Assembly: GCF_000720175.1 (NCBI RefSeq) | Contig: NZ_JOIX01000058.1 | Location: 1 to 45,547, forward strand | Source of the DNA: Streptomyces sp. NRRL S-337 | Lineage (GTDB): Bacteria > Actinomycetota > Actinomycetes > Streptomycetales > Streptomycetaceae | Direction: 5' to 3' | Length of the DNA: 45,547 nt | Shown here: positions 32,458 to 41,406 of the stretch, one piece after another | How the letters are laid out: the number at the start of each line of letters is the position of its first letter | How positions within the stretch are numbered: the stretch's first letter is position 1 | Position numbers and translations under genes: made by a program | The notes under the pieces: model-generated | Databases searched by the model: none | Seen by the model: only the letters and a program-made list of their open reading frames with translations | What the model was told of the DNA's origin: nothing

Positions 32458-33639
32458 TCACGTCGTCCCGGCGCGCCCCGCCCCCGCGGTGCGCATGCGG
32501 CCGACGGCGTACACACAGCCGGCCAGCGCCAGGTCGGAGAGCAGCATGAAAGCGGTCGAGTAGCTGCCCTTGGCGCTGTAGACGGCGCCCATGACCAGCG
32601 GCGGGACGAAGCCGCCGAGGCCGCCGGCGGCGCCGACGATGCCGGTGACGGTGCCGACCCTGGCCTGGGGCGTCACCCGGGAGACCAGTGCGAAGACCGA
32701 GCCGCCGGCCGCGCCGAGGCCGGCCGCCATGACGAGGAAGTCGACGGTGCCGACCGGGTCCAGCGGCGGGTCGAAGGCCTGGACGACGGCGAGCACGGCG
32801 ACCGTGCCGAGCGCCCAGGCGGTGACGACGGCCGGGTGGACCCGGTCCGCGCACCAGCCGCCGACCGGCCGGAAGGCCACCGTGACCAGTGCGAAGCCGG
32901 CCGCCTTGGTGCCCGCGTCGGCGGCGTCGAGGTGGTACCAGGTCTGCAGGTACGTCGGGAGGTAGACGCCGAACGCGACGATGCCGCCGAAGCCGATCGC
33001 GTACAGCGCGGCCAGCTCCCAGGTGACGCGCAGCCGGCCGGCCCGGCCCAGCCGGGTGGCGAGCGAGGTCTCGGGCACCGGCCGGCCCGGATGGTCGTTG
33101 ATCATCAGGGCGCCGACGACGGCGAAGAGGGCGAGGCCCACGGCGACGACGAGGTAGGGCAGGTTCTCGTCGTAGCGGTGGATGCGGGGGGTCAGATAGC
33201 CGGAAAGGGCGATGCCGCCCATGCCCATCCCGAAGATCCCCAGGGCCAGCCCCCGTTTGCGGGGCGGGAACCAGGCGTTGACGAGCGGGATGCCGATGGC
33301 GACGGTGGTGCCGCCCAGGCCGAGCAGGAAGCCGGTGCCGAGCAGGGCGGCGTAGGAGTGCTTGGCGGGGATCAGCAGCAGCACGGGCACGATGGTCAGC
33401 GTCGAGACCAGCGGGAACATCACCCGGGCGCCATAGCGGTCGGTGAGCGCGCCGACCGGAACCCCGCCCAGGGAGCCGACCAGCACCGGCACCGCCACCA
33501 GGGCCGACACCTGGACGTGGGTCAGGTCGAGGCTGCTCTTGAAGGCGTTGCCGAGCGGGGAGATGAGGTTCCACGCCCAGAAGGTGATCGTGAAGCCGAG
33601 GGTGGCGACCGCGAGGTTCCGGTAGGCCGCCAGGGTCAC
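32458..33639 (-). CDS. narK: MFS transporter, nitrate/nitrite (NarK) type
   Basis: 393 aa, about twelve membrane helices. Glycine-rich signatures typical of the nitrate/nitrite porter family are in TM5 (GIPLVNAWFPPRKRGLALGI, then FGMGMGGIALSGY) and TM11 (TVTGIVGAAGGLGGFVPPLV). SLGGVPVGALTDRYGARVMF is the MFS loop 2-3 motif. It should move nitrate or nitrite across the membrane; other small anions cannot be excluded. GTG 33639 overlaps the stop of the small gene upstream (GTGA), with only a weak ribosome site of its own, so its translation probably depends on that gene. No nitrate reductase genes are in the window. Confidence 0.82.
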   Translation of the reverse strand: MTLAAYRNLAVATLGFTITFWAWNLISPLGNAFKSSLDLTHVQVSALVAVPVLVGSLGGVPVGALTDRYGARVMFPLVSTLTIVPVLLLIPAKHSYAALLGTGFLLGLGGTTVAIGIPLVNAWFPPRKRGLALGIFGMGMGGIALSGYLTPRIHRYDENLPYLVVAVGLALFAVVGALMINDHPGRPVPETSLATRLGRAGRLRVTWELAALYAIGFGGIVAFGVYLPTYLQTWYHLDAADAGTKAAGFALVTVAFRPVGGWCADRVHPAVVTAWALGTVAVLAVVQAFDPPLDPVGTVDFLVMAAGLGAAGGSVFALVSRVTPQARVGTVTGIVGAAGGLGGFVPPLVMGAVYSAKGSYSTAFMLLSDLALAGCVYAVGRMRTAGAGRAGTT

Positions 33640-33830
33640 GGCCGCACGCTGCTCACCACGTCGGCGGCGCCGGCCAGTCCCTGGTGGATGTCCGGGGCCA
33701 GGCTGCTGTTCGCGAGGTAGAAGCCGAGCAGGGCGCACACGAGGGCGTGCGAGAACTTGAGCTTCCCGCTGCGCAGGAAGATCACGGTCAGGGTCAGCAG
33801 CAGCAGCACGACCGAGATGGAAATAGCCAT
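33636..33830 (-). CDS. small membrane protein coupled to the NarK-type gene
   Basis: 64 aa from ATG 33830, with a strong GAGGAGGT nine bases upstream; the GTG at 33839 would be too close to that site. Two hydrophobic segments (AISISVVLLLLTLTVIFL and ALVCALLGFYLANSSLA) flank a basic SGKLKFSH loop, and the tail IHQGLAGAADVVSS is amphipathic. I recall similar two-helix proteins in other actinobacteria but no function. The GTGA overlap with the transporter gene suggests a partner, subunit or leader role. Confidence 0.75.
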   Translation of the reverse strand: MAISISVVLLLLTLTVIFLRSGKLKFSHALVCALLGFYLANSSLAPDIHQGLAGAADVVSSVRP

Positions 33831-33975
33831 GGGACGCACACCTCCTCAACCGCCGCCCGAACGGACGGCAAGGGGTGGCCAGTTTGGCGTATTTCGGGGT
33901 ATGTCCGGTTCGCGGCCCGATGCTCCATCCGGGTGTTCACTGCGGGTCACCGGAGAGGACGGACACCCGGCCACC

Positions 33976-33989
33976 GTGACGTGGATCAC
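33976..33989. promoter_or_regulatory. CRP-like palindrome
   Basis: GTGACGTGGATCAC contains GTGA-N6-TCAC, the core of CRP/FNR-family operators, and the following A extends it toward TCACA. It lies between the divergent small membrane protein (starts 33830) and the lipoprotein (starts 34073) genes and could affect either. Confidence 0.4.
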
Positions 33990-34072
33990 ATCACTCCCCG
34001 CAACGGAGTCGCGGCATCGCCCGTCTTAGCGGCCGGCATCTCCGCCCTCCCTCACCTTCAGACGGACCACCC

Positions 34073-34612
34073 ATGCCCCTTCGCCCCTCCCCCCGCCGCA
34101 GGCCCTGGCGCACCGCGCTCGCCCTGGCCGGGGTGGTCGGCGCGGGCACGCTCACCGCGTGCGGCGGCGCGGCACCGGGCACCCAGGGCGCTCCGGTGCG
34201 GGTGACGCTGGGCGCGGCGAACGGGACCCGGACCGTCCAGGCCGGCGACCGGCTGCGGGTGACCGCGGAGGGCGGGGTGCTGACCGAGGTGACGGTCTCC
34301 GATCCCCGGGGGCGGCGGCTGCCCGGCGGTCTCGGCGGCGGCGGAACCGTATGGACCGCCCGCGCGCCGGCCGCGCCGGACACCCGGTACTCCGTCCTTG
34401 CCCGGACGAGGGACGGCCGGGGCGGCCGGGGCGCGGCCAAGGAGTCGCTGACCACGGCGACGGCGGCCCGGCTCGACGCACCGGTGGTCGGACGGGGTGG
34501 GCTCCGGCGGCGGCCGTCACCTCGCGAAGGACCCTCACCTGAGCTTCACGATGGGCCGGACATGCACCGACTCGGCTCCGGAGCGGGAGTGTGGCAAGGT
34601 CCGGGTGGGTGA
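34073..34612 (+). pseudogene. truncated L,D-transpeptidase-like lipoprotein (Ig domain only)
   Basis: 179 codons. The start is a clear lipoprotein signal: basic head PLRPSPRRRPWRTALALAG and lipobox LTAC near residue 25. Residues 35-125 look like the first Ig-like domain of Streptomyces L,D-transpeptidases (VRVTLGAANGTRTVQAGDRL, LTEVTVSDPRGRRLPGGL, VWTARAPAAPDTRYSV, ending KESLTTATAARL). From about residue 130 the sequence becomes Arg/Pro/Gly-rich and family-unlike. No second Ig domain and no HGT/SHGCVR catalytic motifs occur before lysX at 34762. It is best read as the 5' remnant of such a gene, although a short stand-alone lipoprotein is possible. The rest of the gap to lysX (34613-34761) shows nothing I can name. 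Confidence 0.5.
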
Positions 34613-34761
34613 ACCCAGTACAGTCACCGCATCCTCCGTACGAGGGAAAGACGATACGACCATCGGGATCGGAGACTGGAATGCCGAGCCCGTGCCCGGT
34701 GGGCGGAGAACCGCACCCTCGCGTCGAGCAGCTGACCCCTTTCAGAGCCTAGTGTGACGGA

Positions 34762-37700
34762 ATGAGCACCGTGCAGGACCAGGATCAACTCACGGGGTGG
34801 CGGCGCTTCCGGCGTCGCGTCCCGAACGGCTTCGCCATCATCTTCAGCGTGCTGGGGCTCTTCTGCGCCCTGACTGCGCTGATCGGGCCCCTCCGGCGCG
34901 GACTCCATCCGGTGATCTACTGGCTGGACACGCTCACCATCCCGGTGCAGCCCAACTTCGCCTACGCGGTGTTCCTCTTCCTCCTGGCCGCGGCGATGAC
35001 CGCGCGCAAACGCGTGGCACTGTGGTTCGTCGTCGCCTACATGGTGCTGGTCACCCTGGCCGACGCCCTGTTCCTGGCCGCGGGCTACTGGGAGTTCGCC
35101 TTCTCGCTGGTGCTGTGCGCCGGCGCGCTGGTGCTGCTGCTGGTCTCGCACCGCGAGTTCTACGCGATCACCCGGCGCGGTGCGTTCCTGCGCGCCATCG
35201 GGGTGCTGATCGGCGGGCTCGTGGTGGCGGTGCTGACCGGCTGGGGTCTGGTGACGCTGGCGCCCGGCACCCTGGAGGCCGGCGGCGGCAACCGCCTGCT
35301 GTGGGCGGCGAACCGGGTCTGCGGCGGGCTGGTCGGCGGCCGGCTGGTCGAGGGCCATCCGCCGCACTGGACCAGCACCGTCCTCGGCCTGCTGGGTGCG
35401 CTGGCGCTGCTGAACGCGGCCCTGACGCTGTTCCGTTCGCAGCGCATGGAGGCCGCGCTGCACGGTGACGAGGAGGCCCGGATCCGGGCGCTGCTGGAGC
35501 GTTACGGCAGCCAGGACTCGCTCGGCTACTTCGCCACCCGCCGCGACAAGGCCGTGGTCTTCTCCCCCAGCGGCAAGGCCGCCGTCACCTACCGCGTCGA
35601 GGCCGGCGTCTGCCTGGCCAGCGGTGACCCGGTCGGTGACCGGGAGGCGTGGACGCAGGCGATCGAGGCCTGGCTGGAGGTCGCCGGACGGTACGGCTGG
35701 CAGCCGGCCGTGATGGGCGCGAGCGAGAGCGGCGCCAAGGCGTTCGCCCGCAGCGGGCTGGGCGCGCTCCAGCTCGGCGACGAGGCGATCCTGCACGTGA
35801 AGGACTTCGACCTGGACGGCCGGGAGATGCGGGTGACCCGCCAGGCCGTCAACCGCGTCGAGCGGACGGGCGCGAGCTTCCGGGTGCGCCGGCACTCCGC
35901 GCTGACCGACGAGGAGATGCAGGAGGTCATCCACCGGGCGGACGCCTGGCGGGACACCGAGACCGAGCGCGGCTTCTCGATGGCGCTGGACCGGCTCGGC
36001 GACCCGGAGGACGGGGACTGCCTGCTGGCCGAGGCGTTCGACGGCGACGGCAACATGATCGCGCTGCTGTCCTTCGTCCCCTGGGGCCCGGACGGCATCT
36101 CGCTGGACGTGATGCGCCGCGACCGCACCGCGCCCAACGGCGTCATGGAATTCATGGTGGCCCGGCTGTGCGCCCAGGCCGGGTCGCTCGGGGTGCGCCG
36201 GATCTCGCTGAACTTCGCGGTGTTCCGCTCCGCCTTCGAGGAGGGCGCGCGGATCGGTGCCGGCCCGGTGCTGAAGTTCTGGCGCCGGCTGCTGCTGTTC
36301 TTCTCCAAGTGGTGGCAGCTGGAGGCGCTGTACCGCTCCAACGCCAAGTACAACCCCGAGTGGTACCCGCGGTTCCTGTGCTACGCGGACGCCGGCGCAC
36401 TGGCCCGGATCGGCCTGGCCTCCGGTATCGCCGAGGGCTTCGTGGCCGTACCGAGCCTGGGCAAGCTGTGGGGCAAGGGCCACAAGAAGCGGATGCTGGC
36501 CCCGGCGAGCACGGCCGGTCTGCCGTCGCTGGACGAGCTCGGGCTGGTGCAGGCGCCGCCGGCCACCGAGGAGGAGCTGCACGAGCGGGAACTGGCCGCG
36601 CTGCCCGAGCAGGTACGGGTCCGGCACCGCAAGCTGGAGCGGCTGCGGGCGGACGGCACCGACCCGTACCCGGTGGGCGTGGTGCGCACGCACACCCTGG
36701 GCGAGGTCCGCGCCGAGCACCCGGAACTCGCGGCCGGGGTCCGGACCGGCAAGTCCGTCAGCATCGCCGGCCGGGTGCTGCGCACCCGCGACCACGGCGG
36801 GGTGCTCTTCGCCGAGCTGCGTGACTGGTCCGGCGATCTGCAGATCGCGCTGACCCGGGACGGCACCGGCAAGGAGCTGCTGGACCGGTTCGGGTCGGAC
36901 ATCGACCTGGGCGACCACGTCGAGGCCGAGGGCGAGATCGGCGCCAGCGACCGCGGTGAGCTGACGGTGTTCGTCACGCAGTGGCGGCTGACCGCCAAGT
37001 GCCTGCGGCCACTGCCGGACAAGCGGCGAGGGCTGTCCGACCCGGAGGCCAAGGTCCGCCAGCGCTATGTGGACCTGGTCGTCTCGCCGGACGCCCGGGA
37101 GACCGTACGGGCCCGCAGCACGGCTGTGCAGGCGCTGCGCCAGGGGCTGATCGACCGGGGTTACCTGGAGGTCGAGACGCCGATGCTCCAGCAGATCCAC
37201 GGCGGCGCCAACGCCCGCCCGTTCCACACCCACATCAACGCCTACGACCTCGACCTGTATCTGCGCATCGCGCCGGAGCTGTACCTCAAGCGGCTGTGTG
37301 TGGGCGGTATGGAGAAGGTCTTCGAGATGGGGCGGACGTTCCGCAACGAGGGCATCTCGTACAAGCACAACCCCGAGTTCACGATGCTGGAGGCGTACCA
37401 GGCGTTCGCCGACTACGACGTGATGCTCGACCTGACCCGGGAGCTGATCCAGGGTGCCGCGGTCGCCGCGTTCGGCAGCGCCACCGCGCGCAAGGCGGAC
37501 GCGAACGGGCGGCTGGTGGAGCACGACATCTCGGGGATCTGGCCGGTCAAGACCGTCTACGGCGCGATCTCCGAGGCGCTCGGCGAGGAGGTCGACGCGG
37601 ACACCGAGGTGGACCGGCTGCGCCGGCTGTGCGGTGCCGCGGCGGTGCCGGTGAAGCCGGAGATGGGCCGCGGCGACATCGTGCTGGAGATGTACGAGCG

Positions 37701-38079
37701 CCTGGTGGAGGAGAAGACCCAGCTCCCCACGTTCTACAAGGACTTCCCCACCGATGTCTCGCCGCTGACCCGGCAGCACCGCAAGGACCCGCGGCTCGCC
37801 GAGCGCTGGGACCTGGTCGCGTTCGGCACCGAACTGGGCACCGCCTACTCGGAGCTGACCGACCCGGTCGAGCAGCGGCGGCGGCTGACCGCGCAGTCGC
37901 TGCTGGCGGCCGGCGGTGACCCGGAGGCGATGGAGCTGGACGAGGACTTCCTGCAGGCCCTGGAGTACGCGATGCCGCCGACCGGTGGTCTGGGCATCGG
38001 TGTGGACCGGCTGGTGATGTTCCTGACCGGTCTGTCGATCCGCGAGACGCTGCCGTTCCCGCTGGTCCGGCGGCGCTGA
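34762..38079 (+). CDS. lysX: bifunctional lysylphosphatidylglycerol synthase/lysyl-tRNA synthetase
   Basis: 1105 aa, the typical LysX fusion. Residues about 20-225 hold six or seven membrane helices (MprF-like). About 235-560 is the DUF2156 lysyl-transfer domain ([60 protein letters not shown]). About 660-760 is an OB-fold for tRNA binding ([20 protein letters not shown]). About 775-1103 is a class II LysRS core with motif 2 [13 protein letters not shown] near 859 and motif 3 [15 protein letters not shown] near 1075. It charges tRNA-Lys and transfers lysine to phosphatidylglycerol in the membrane, lowering negative surface charge and giving resistance to cationic peptides. The ribosome site is poor (GACGGA), so translation may be weak. 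Confidence 0.96.
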   Translation: MSTVQDQDQLTGWRRFRRRVPNGFAIIFSVLGLFCALTALIGPLRRGLHPVIYWLDTLTIPVQPNFAYAVFLFLLAAAMTARKRVALWFVVAYMVLVTLADALFLAAGYWEFAFSLVLCAGALVLLLVSHREFYAITRRGAFLRAIGVLIGGLVVAVLTGWGLVTLAPGTLEAGGGNRLLWAANRVCGGLVGGRLVEGHPPHWTSTVLGLLGALALLNAALTLFRSQRMEAALHGDEEARIRALLERYGSQDSLGYFATRRDKAVVFSPSGKAAVTYRVEAGVCLASGDPVGDREAWTQAIEAWLEVAGRYGWQPAVMGASESGAKAFARSGLGALQLGDEAILHVKDFDLDGREMRVTRQAVNRVERTGASFRVRRHSALTDEEMQEVIHRADAWRDTETERGFSMALDRLGDPEDGDCLLAEAFDGDGNMIALLSFVPWGPDGISLDVMRRDRTAPNGVMEFMVARLCAQAGSLGVRRISLNFAVFRSAFEEGARIGAGPVLKFWRRLLLFFSKWWQLEALYRSNAKYNPEWYPRFLCYADAGALARIGLASGIAEGFVAVPSLGKLWGKGHKKRMLAPASTAGLPSLDELGLVQAPPATEEELHERELAALPEQVRVRHRKLERLRADGTDPYPVGVVRTHTLGEVRAEHPELAAGVRTGKSVSIAGRVLRTRDHGGVLFAELRDWSGDLQIALTRDGTGKELLDRFGSDIDLGDHVEAEGEIGASDRGELTVFVTQWRLTAKCLRPLPDKRRGLSDPEAKVRQRYVDLVVSPDARETVRARSTAVQALRQGLIDRGYLEVETPMLQQIHGGANARPFHTHINAYDLDLYLRIAPELYLKRLCVGGMEKVFEMGRTFRNEGISYKHNPEFTMLEAYQAFADYDVMLDLTRELIQGAAVAAFGSATARKADANGRLVEHDISGIWPVKTVYGAISEALGEEVDADTEVDRLRRLCGAAAVPVKPEMGRGDIVLEMYERLVEEKTQLPTFYKDFPTDVSPLTRQHRKDPRLAERWDLVAFGTELGTAYSELTDPVEQRRRLTAQSLLAAGGDPEAMELDEDFLQALEYAMPPTGGLGIGVDRLVMFLTGLSIRETLPFPLVRRR

Positions 38080-38101
38080 GCCGGACCCGGCGGGGAAGGA
38101 C

Positions 38102-38140
38102 GCGAGAAGGCCACCACCCTTGAGGTGGTGGCCTTCTCGC
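38102..38140. terminator. perfect 17-bp terminator hairpin
   Basis: GCGAGAAGGCCACCACC (38102-38118), loop CTTGA, then the exact complement (38124-38140). It lies between the convergent stops of lysX (38079) and the dehydrogenase gene (38155) and can act in both directions. It is the strongest hairpin I found in the window; there is no T-run. Confidence 0.85.
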
Positions 38141-38154
38141 ATGCCATGGGGGCC

Positions 38155-39198
38155 TCAACTGCCCTGGAACACCTCGGGGTTGGCGCAGTGCACCAGCGGT
38201 TCGCCGCGCAGGTGGCGGCCGACCTCCTCGGCGACGATCCGGGCCGCCTTGTGCGCGACCTCCTGGCTGCCGCCCGCGATGTGCGGGGTGAGCACCACGC
38301 CGGGGGCGGTCAGCAGCCGGGAGCCGGCCGGCAGCGGCTCCTCGGGGAAGACGTCGAAGGCCGCGCCGGCCAGCTGCCCGGCCTCCAGGGCGTCGCACAC
38401 CGCGTCGTAGTCGAGGAGCGCGCCGCGGGCGCAGTTGACCAGGATCGCGCCGCGGCGCATCGCGGCGATCTGCTTGCGTCCGATCATGCCGCGGGTCTCG
38501 TCGGTGACCCGGGCGTGCAGGGAGACGATGCGGGAGCGGCCGAGCAGTTCGTCGAGGGTGACCTGCTCGGCGATGCCGGCCAGCGCCTCGGGACGGACGT
38601 ACGGGTCGTGGACCAGGACGTGGGCGCCCAACGCGACGAGGACCTTGGCGACCCGGCTGCCGATGGCGCCGTAGCCGACCAGGCCGACGGTGGCGCCGTC
38701 GATCTCGATGCCGCAGCGGTCGTAGTCGTAGTAGTCGCCGCGCCAGACGCCGCGGCGCAGGTCGGTGTGGGTGTCGCCGACGCCGCGGGCGGCGGCCAGC
38801 ATCAGGGTGAGGGTGTGCTCGGCGGTGGCGGTGGCGTTGCGGCCGGGGGCGTGGCAGACCGGGACGCCGTGCCGGGTGGCGGCCGCGAGGTTGACGTTGA
38901 CCGGGCCGCCGCGGCTGGTGCAGAACAGCTTGAGGTCGGGGCAGTGGGCGAGGATCCGCTCGGTGAGCGGGCCGTGCTCGGTGACGCAGATCTCGACGCC
39001 GCGCAGTGCCTCGATCATCTCGTCCTCGGTGCCGGAGGCCTCGATGACCTCTCCGACCGGGCCGAAGGGGGTGTGCGGCCAGTCGTAGCGCAGCTCGCGG
39101 ATGTCCAGCGGGGTGTCCCCGGCGGCCGCGCGCACGGCCTCGGCGAACAGGCCCGGGCGGATGAAGTGGTTGCCGGCGGCGAGGACGGTGGTGCTCAT
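38155..39198 (-). CDS. D-isomer-specific 2-hydroxyacid dehydrogenase
   Basis: 347 aa. The NAD-binding Rossmann motif is VGLVGYGAIGSRVAKVL near residue 170. The catalytic trio is R in LVNCARGALLDYDAV, E in AFDVFPEEPLP and H in LTPHIAGGSQEV. The N-terminal catalytic domain has FCTSRGGPVNVNLAAATRHG. It resembles phosphoglycerate dehydrogenase-like enzymes that oxidise or reduce 2-hydroxy acids. ATG 39198 has AGGAGAA upstream. It is the last gene of the sugar/polyol cluster, 55 bases after the phosphatase gene, so its substrate is likely a sugar acid or sugar-acid phosphate made by that pathway; this is inference. Confidence 0.93.
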   Translation of the reverse strand: MSTTVLAAGNHFIRPGLFAEAVRAAAGDTPLDIRELRYDWPHTPFGPVGEVIEASGTEDEMIEALRGVEICVTEHGPLTERILAHCPDLKLFCTSRGGPVNVNLAAATRHGVPVCHAPGRNATATAEHTLTLMLAAARGVGDTHTDLRRGVWRGDYYDYDRCGIEIDGATVGLVGYGAIGSRVAKVLVALGAHVLVHDPYVRPEALAGIAEQVTLDELLGRSRIVSLHARVTDETRGMIGRKQIAAMRRGAILVNCARGALLDYDAVCDALEAGQLAGAAFDVFPEEPLPAGSRLLTAPGVVLTPHIAGGSQEVAHKAARIVAEEVGRHLRGEPLVHCANPEVFQGS

Positions 39199-39253
39199 GG
39201 GGTCTTCTTCTCCTGGGGCGGGTGCGTACGGGTGGTGGGCGTACGGCAGGTGG

Positions 39254-39880
39254 TCAGTGGAGGGCGGGGGTCTGGGCGAGCGCCGGGGCGTTGAGGCTCA
39301 GCAGCGCGGTGCGGCCGTGGCCGTGGCGGATCTCGGTGAGGGCGCCGTTGTGGAGCCGGGGGAAGACCCGGCGGTAGTCGGCCAGCGGGATGCCCAGCAG
39401 GTGGCACAGGAGGATCCGCAGCAGGGTGGAGTGGGCGACGACCAGGATGCGGCCGTCGGGGTGGGCCCGGGCGAGGTCGGCCAGGCAGTCGGCGGCGCGT
39501 TCGGCGGCGTGCCGCGGGTGTTCGCCGTCGGGCAGGTGGTGCGCGACCGGGTCGGCGAGGAAGGCGGCGACCCGCTCGGGGAAGCGGGTGCGCATCTCGT
39601 CGCGGGTCAGGCCCTCGCCCTGGCCGAAGTCGAGCTCGTAGAGCCGTTCGTCGACGTGCGGGGTGAGTCCGCAGGCCGCGGCGGCGGGAGCGGCGGTCAG
39701 CCGGGCGCGGGAGAGCGGGGAGCTCCAGATACCGGTCAGGTGGGCGGTGGTGGCCCAGGTGGCGAGGGTTGCGGCCTGTTCGCGGCCGAGGGCGGTGAGC
39801 GGCACGTCGGTGCGGCCGGCGTAGCGGTTCTCCGCGTGCCAGACGGTTTCGCCGTGGCGTACGAGGATGAAGTCGGTCAC
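39254..39880 (-). CDS. histidine phosphatase family protein
   Basis: 208 aa from GTG 39880, with AGGAGGG upstream; GTGA overlaps the stop of the kinase gene. The phosphohistidine motif is FILVRHGETVWHAENRYAG with H9 as nucleophile. The second histidine is in LVVAHSTLLRILLCHLLGIP and the acid in YELDFGQGEGLT. The length and motifs fit small-molecule phosphatases of the phosphoglycerate mutase superfamily rather than a glycolytic mutase. Within an operon of two sugar kinases it probably dephosphorylates a sugar phosphate or removes a toxic side product. Confidence 0.92.
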   Translation of the reverse strand: MTDFILVRHGETVWHAENRYAGRTDVPLTALGREQAATLATWATTAHLTGIWSSPLSRARLTAAPAAAACGLTPHVDERLYELDFGQGEGLTRDEMRTRFPERVAAFLADPVAHHLPDGEHPRHAAERAADCLADLARAHPDGRILVVAHSTLLRILLCHLLGIPLADYRRVFPRLHNGALTEIRHGHGRTALLSLNAPALAQTPALH

Positions 39881-41406
39881 GGTGCGGCCCTCCTGCGGGC
39901 GTGGTCGGCCACGGTCCGGCCGAGCCAGCCACGGCGGGTGAGTTCGTCGACGAAGCGGAGGTAGACGGGGAGGTGGCGGGCGGTGCGGGCCGGGTCCGGG
40001 CGGATCTCGCGGTCGATCCGGACCATCGCGGCGGCCGCGTCCACCAGGCGGGTGCCGTCGGCGGTGGCGGCGAGGACGGCCATCCCGACAGCGCCCTCGG
40101 CCTGCTCCGGCAGCCGTACGGAACGGCCCAGGACGTCGGCGCGCAGTTGGCACCAGTAGGCGTTGCGGGCGCCGCCGCCGGTGAGGGTGAGCGGCCCGTC
40201 GACCGGCGCGCCGAGGTGGTCGAGGTAGTCGAAGCAGAGCCGTTCGAGGCAGGCCACGCCGAGCAGGTGGGCGTGGAACTCCTCGGCGCGGGTGGCGGCG
40301 TGGCCGAGGAGGAAGGGCTCGGCGTCCGGTGCGCGGAAGGGGAAGCGTTCACCGCCGGTGGAGACCAGGGGGTAGGCGACCGCTTCCGCGGCGGCCGGGT
40401 CGAGGGCGGCGGCCTGGGTGGTGAGGGCGTCGAGGTCCTCGCCGGGGAAGTGCCGGGTGAGGACGCCGGCGCCGCTGCTGGAGGCGCCGCCCGGCAGCCA
40501 GGTGTCGTCGGGGCCGCGGTGGCAGTAGACGACGCCGGCCGGGTCGCGGACGAGGTGTGAACTGGTGCCCTTGAGGACGAGGGTGGTGCCCAGCACCGCG
40601 TTCCAGGCGCCCGGTGCCAGCGCCCCGGCGCCGATCTGTGCGGCACAGCCGTCGGTCATGCCGGCGACGAGCGGGGTGCCTTCGGGGATGCCGGTGGCCG
40701 CGGCGGCCCGGGCACAGACCGTGCCGAGCACCGTGCCGGGGCGGACGACTTCCGGCAACAGCCCGAGGGGGACGCCGAGTTGCCGCATGACCTCGTCCGG
40801 CCAGCGTTCCTCGACGAGGTGGTAGCCGGTCTTGAGGGCGTGGCTGGCGTCGCCGGCGACCTGGTGGCCGGCCAGCCGCCAGGTGATCAGGTCGACCTGG
40901 TGCAGCAGCCGGGCGCCGGGCGGCAGTGCGGGGCCGTGCTCCAGCAGGGCGACGAGTTTGGGCAGTGCCCAGGAGGGCTGCATGCTGCGGTAGCCGAGTT
41001 CCTGCCAGACCGCTGCGCCTACGGTGTTGACGGCGGCAGCCTGGTCGGCGGCGCGGCCGTCGTCGTACATCAGCCCCGGGGTGAGCGGGGTGCCGTGGGC
41101 GTCGGCGAGCAGGAGGGTGCCCGAGGTGCCGTCGATCGCCAGGCCGCGGATCCGGCGGGGGTCGAGGCCGGTCAGTGCCTCCCGGCAGGCCGCGGCGAGC
41201 GCCTGCCACCACTCCTCGGGGTCCTGTTCGTGCCGGTTGCCGTCGCGCCGGCTGGTCAGCGGGCGGGCGGCGGTGGCGAGGACCCGTCCGGTACCGTCGA
41301 CGGCGGCGCAGCGGGCGCTCTGGGTGCCGAGGTCGAGGCCGAGCCAGACGCCGTCGGGGTCGGGGCCGGTGGCCGGGGCGTGGCCGGGGTGGTGCGGGTC
41401 AGACAA
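39877..41406 (-). CDS. FGGY-family carbohydrate kinase (second of pair)
   Basis: 509 aa starting at a TTG codon (41406) with GGAGGC upstream, overlapping the previous kinase gene by eight bases. After a short His/Pro-rich leader the FGGY fold starts with GVWLGLDLGTQSARCAAVD. AIDGTSGTLLLAD and LMYDDGR are sugar-side motifs. The catalytic Asp is in AGMTDGCAAQIGAGAL, followed by LGTTLVLKG, and LTLTGGGARNAYWCQL is the adenosine-binding loop. It phosphorylates a ketose or polyol. It differs clearly from its neighbour and from XylB, so the two kinases of the operon probably have different substrates or steps. It may be a ribulokinase-like enzyme, but I cannot assign the sugar. Confidence 0.9.
   Translation of the reverse strand: MSDPHHPGHAPATGPDPDGVWLGLDLGTQSARCAAVDGTGRVLATAARPLTSRRDGNRHEQDPEEWWQALAAACREALTGLDPRRIRGLAIDGTSGTLLLADAHGTPLTPGLMYDDGRAADQAAAVNTVGAAVWQELGYRSMQPSWALPKLVALLEHGPALPPGARLLHQVDLITWRLAGHQVAGDASHALKTGYHLVEERWPDEVMRQLGVPLGLLPEVVRPGTVLGTVCARAAAATGIPEGTPLVAGMTDGCAAQIGAGALAPGAWNAVLGTTLVLKGTSSHLVRDPAGVVYCHRGPDDTWLPGGASSSGAGVLTRHFPGEDLDALTTQAAALDPAAAEAVAYPLVSTGGERFPFRAPDAEPFLLGHAATRAEEFHAHLLGVACLERLCFDYLDHLGAPVDGPLTLTGGGARNAYWCQLRADVLGRSVRLPEQAEGAVGMAVLAATADGTRLVDAAAAMVRIDREIRPDPARTARHLPVYLRFVDELTRRGWLGRTVADHARRRAAP

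Noticed and set aside
34497..34757. 86-codon plus-strand frame just before lysX
   Set aside because: No convincing ribosome site, overlaps the lipoprotein remnant, and the sequence resembles no family I know.
34624..38142. Long minus-strand open frame antisense to lysX
   Set aside because: Composition typical of a GC-rich shadow; lysX is complete on the plus strand.
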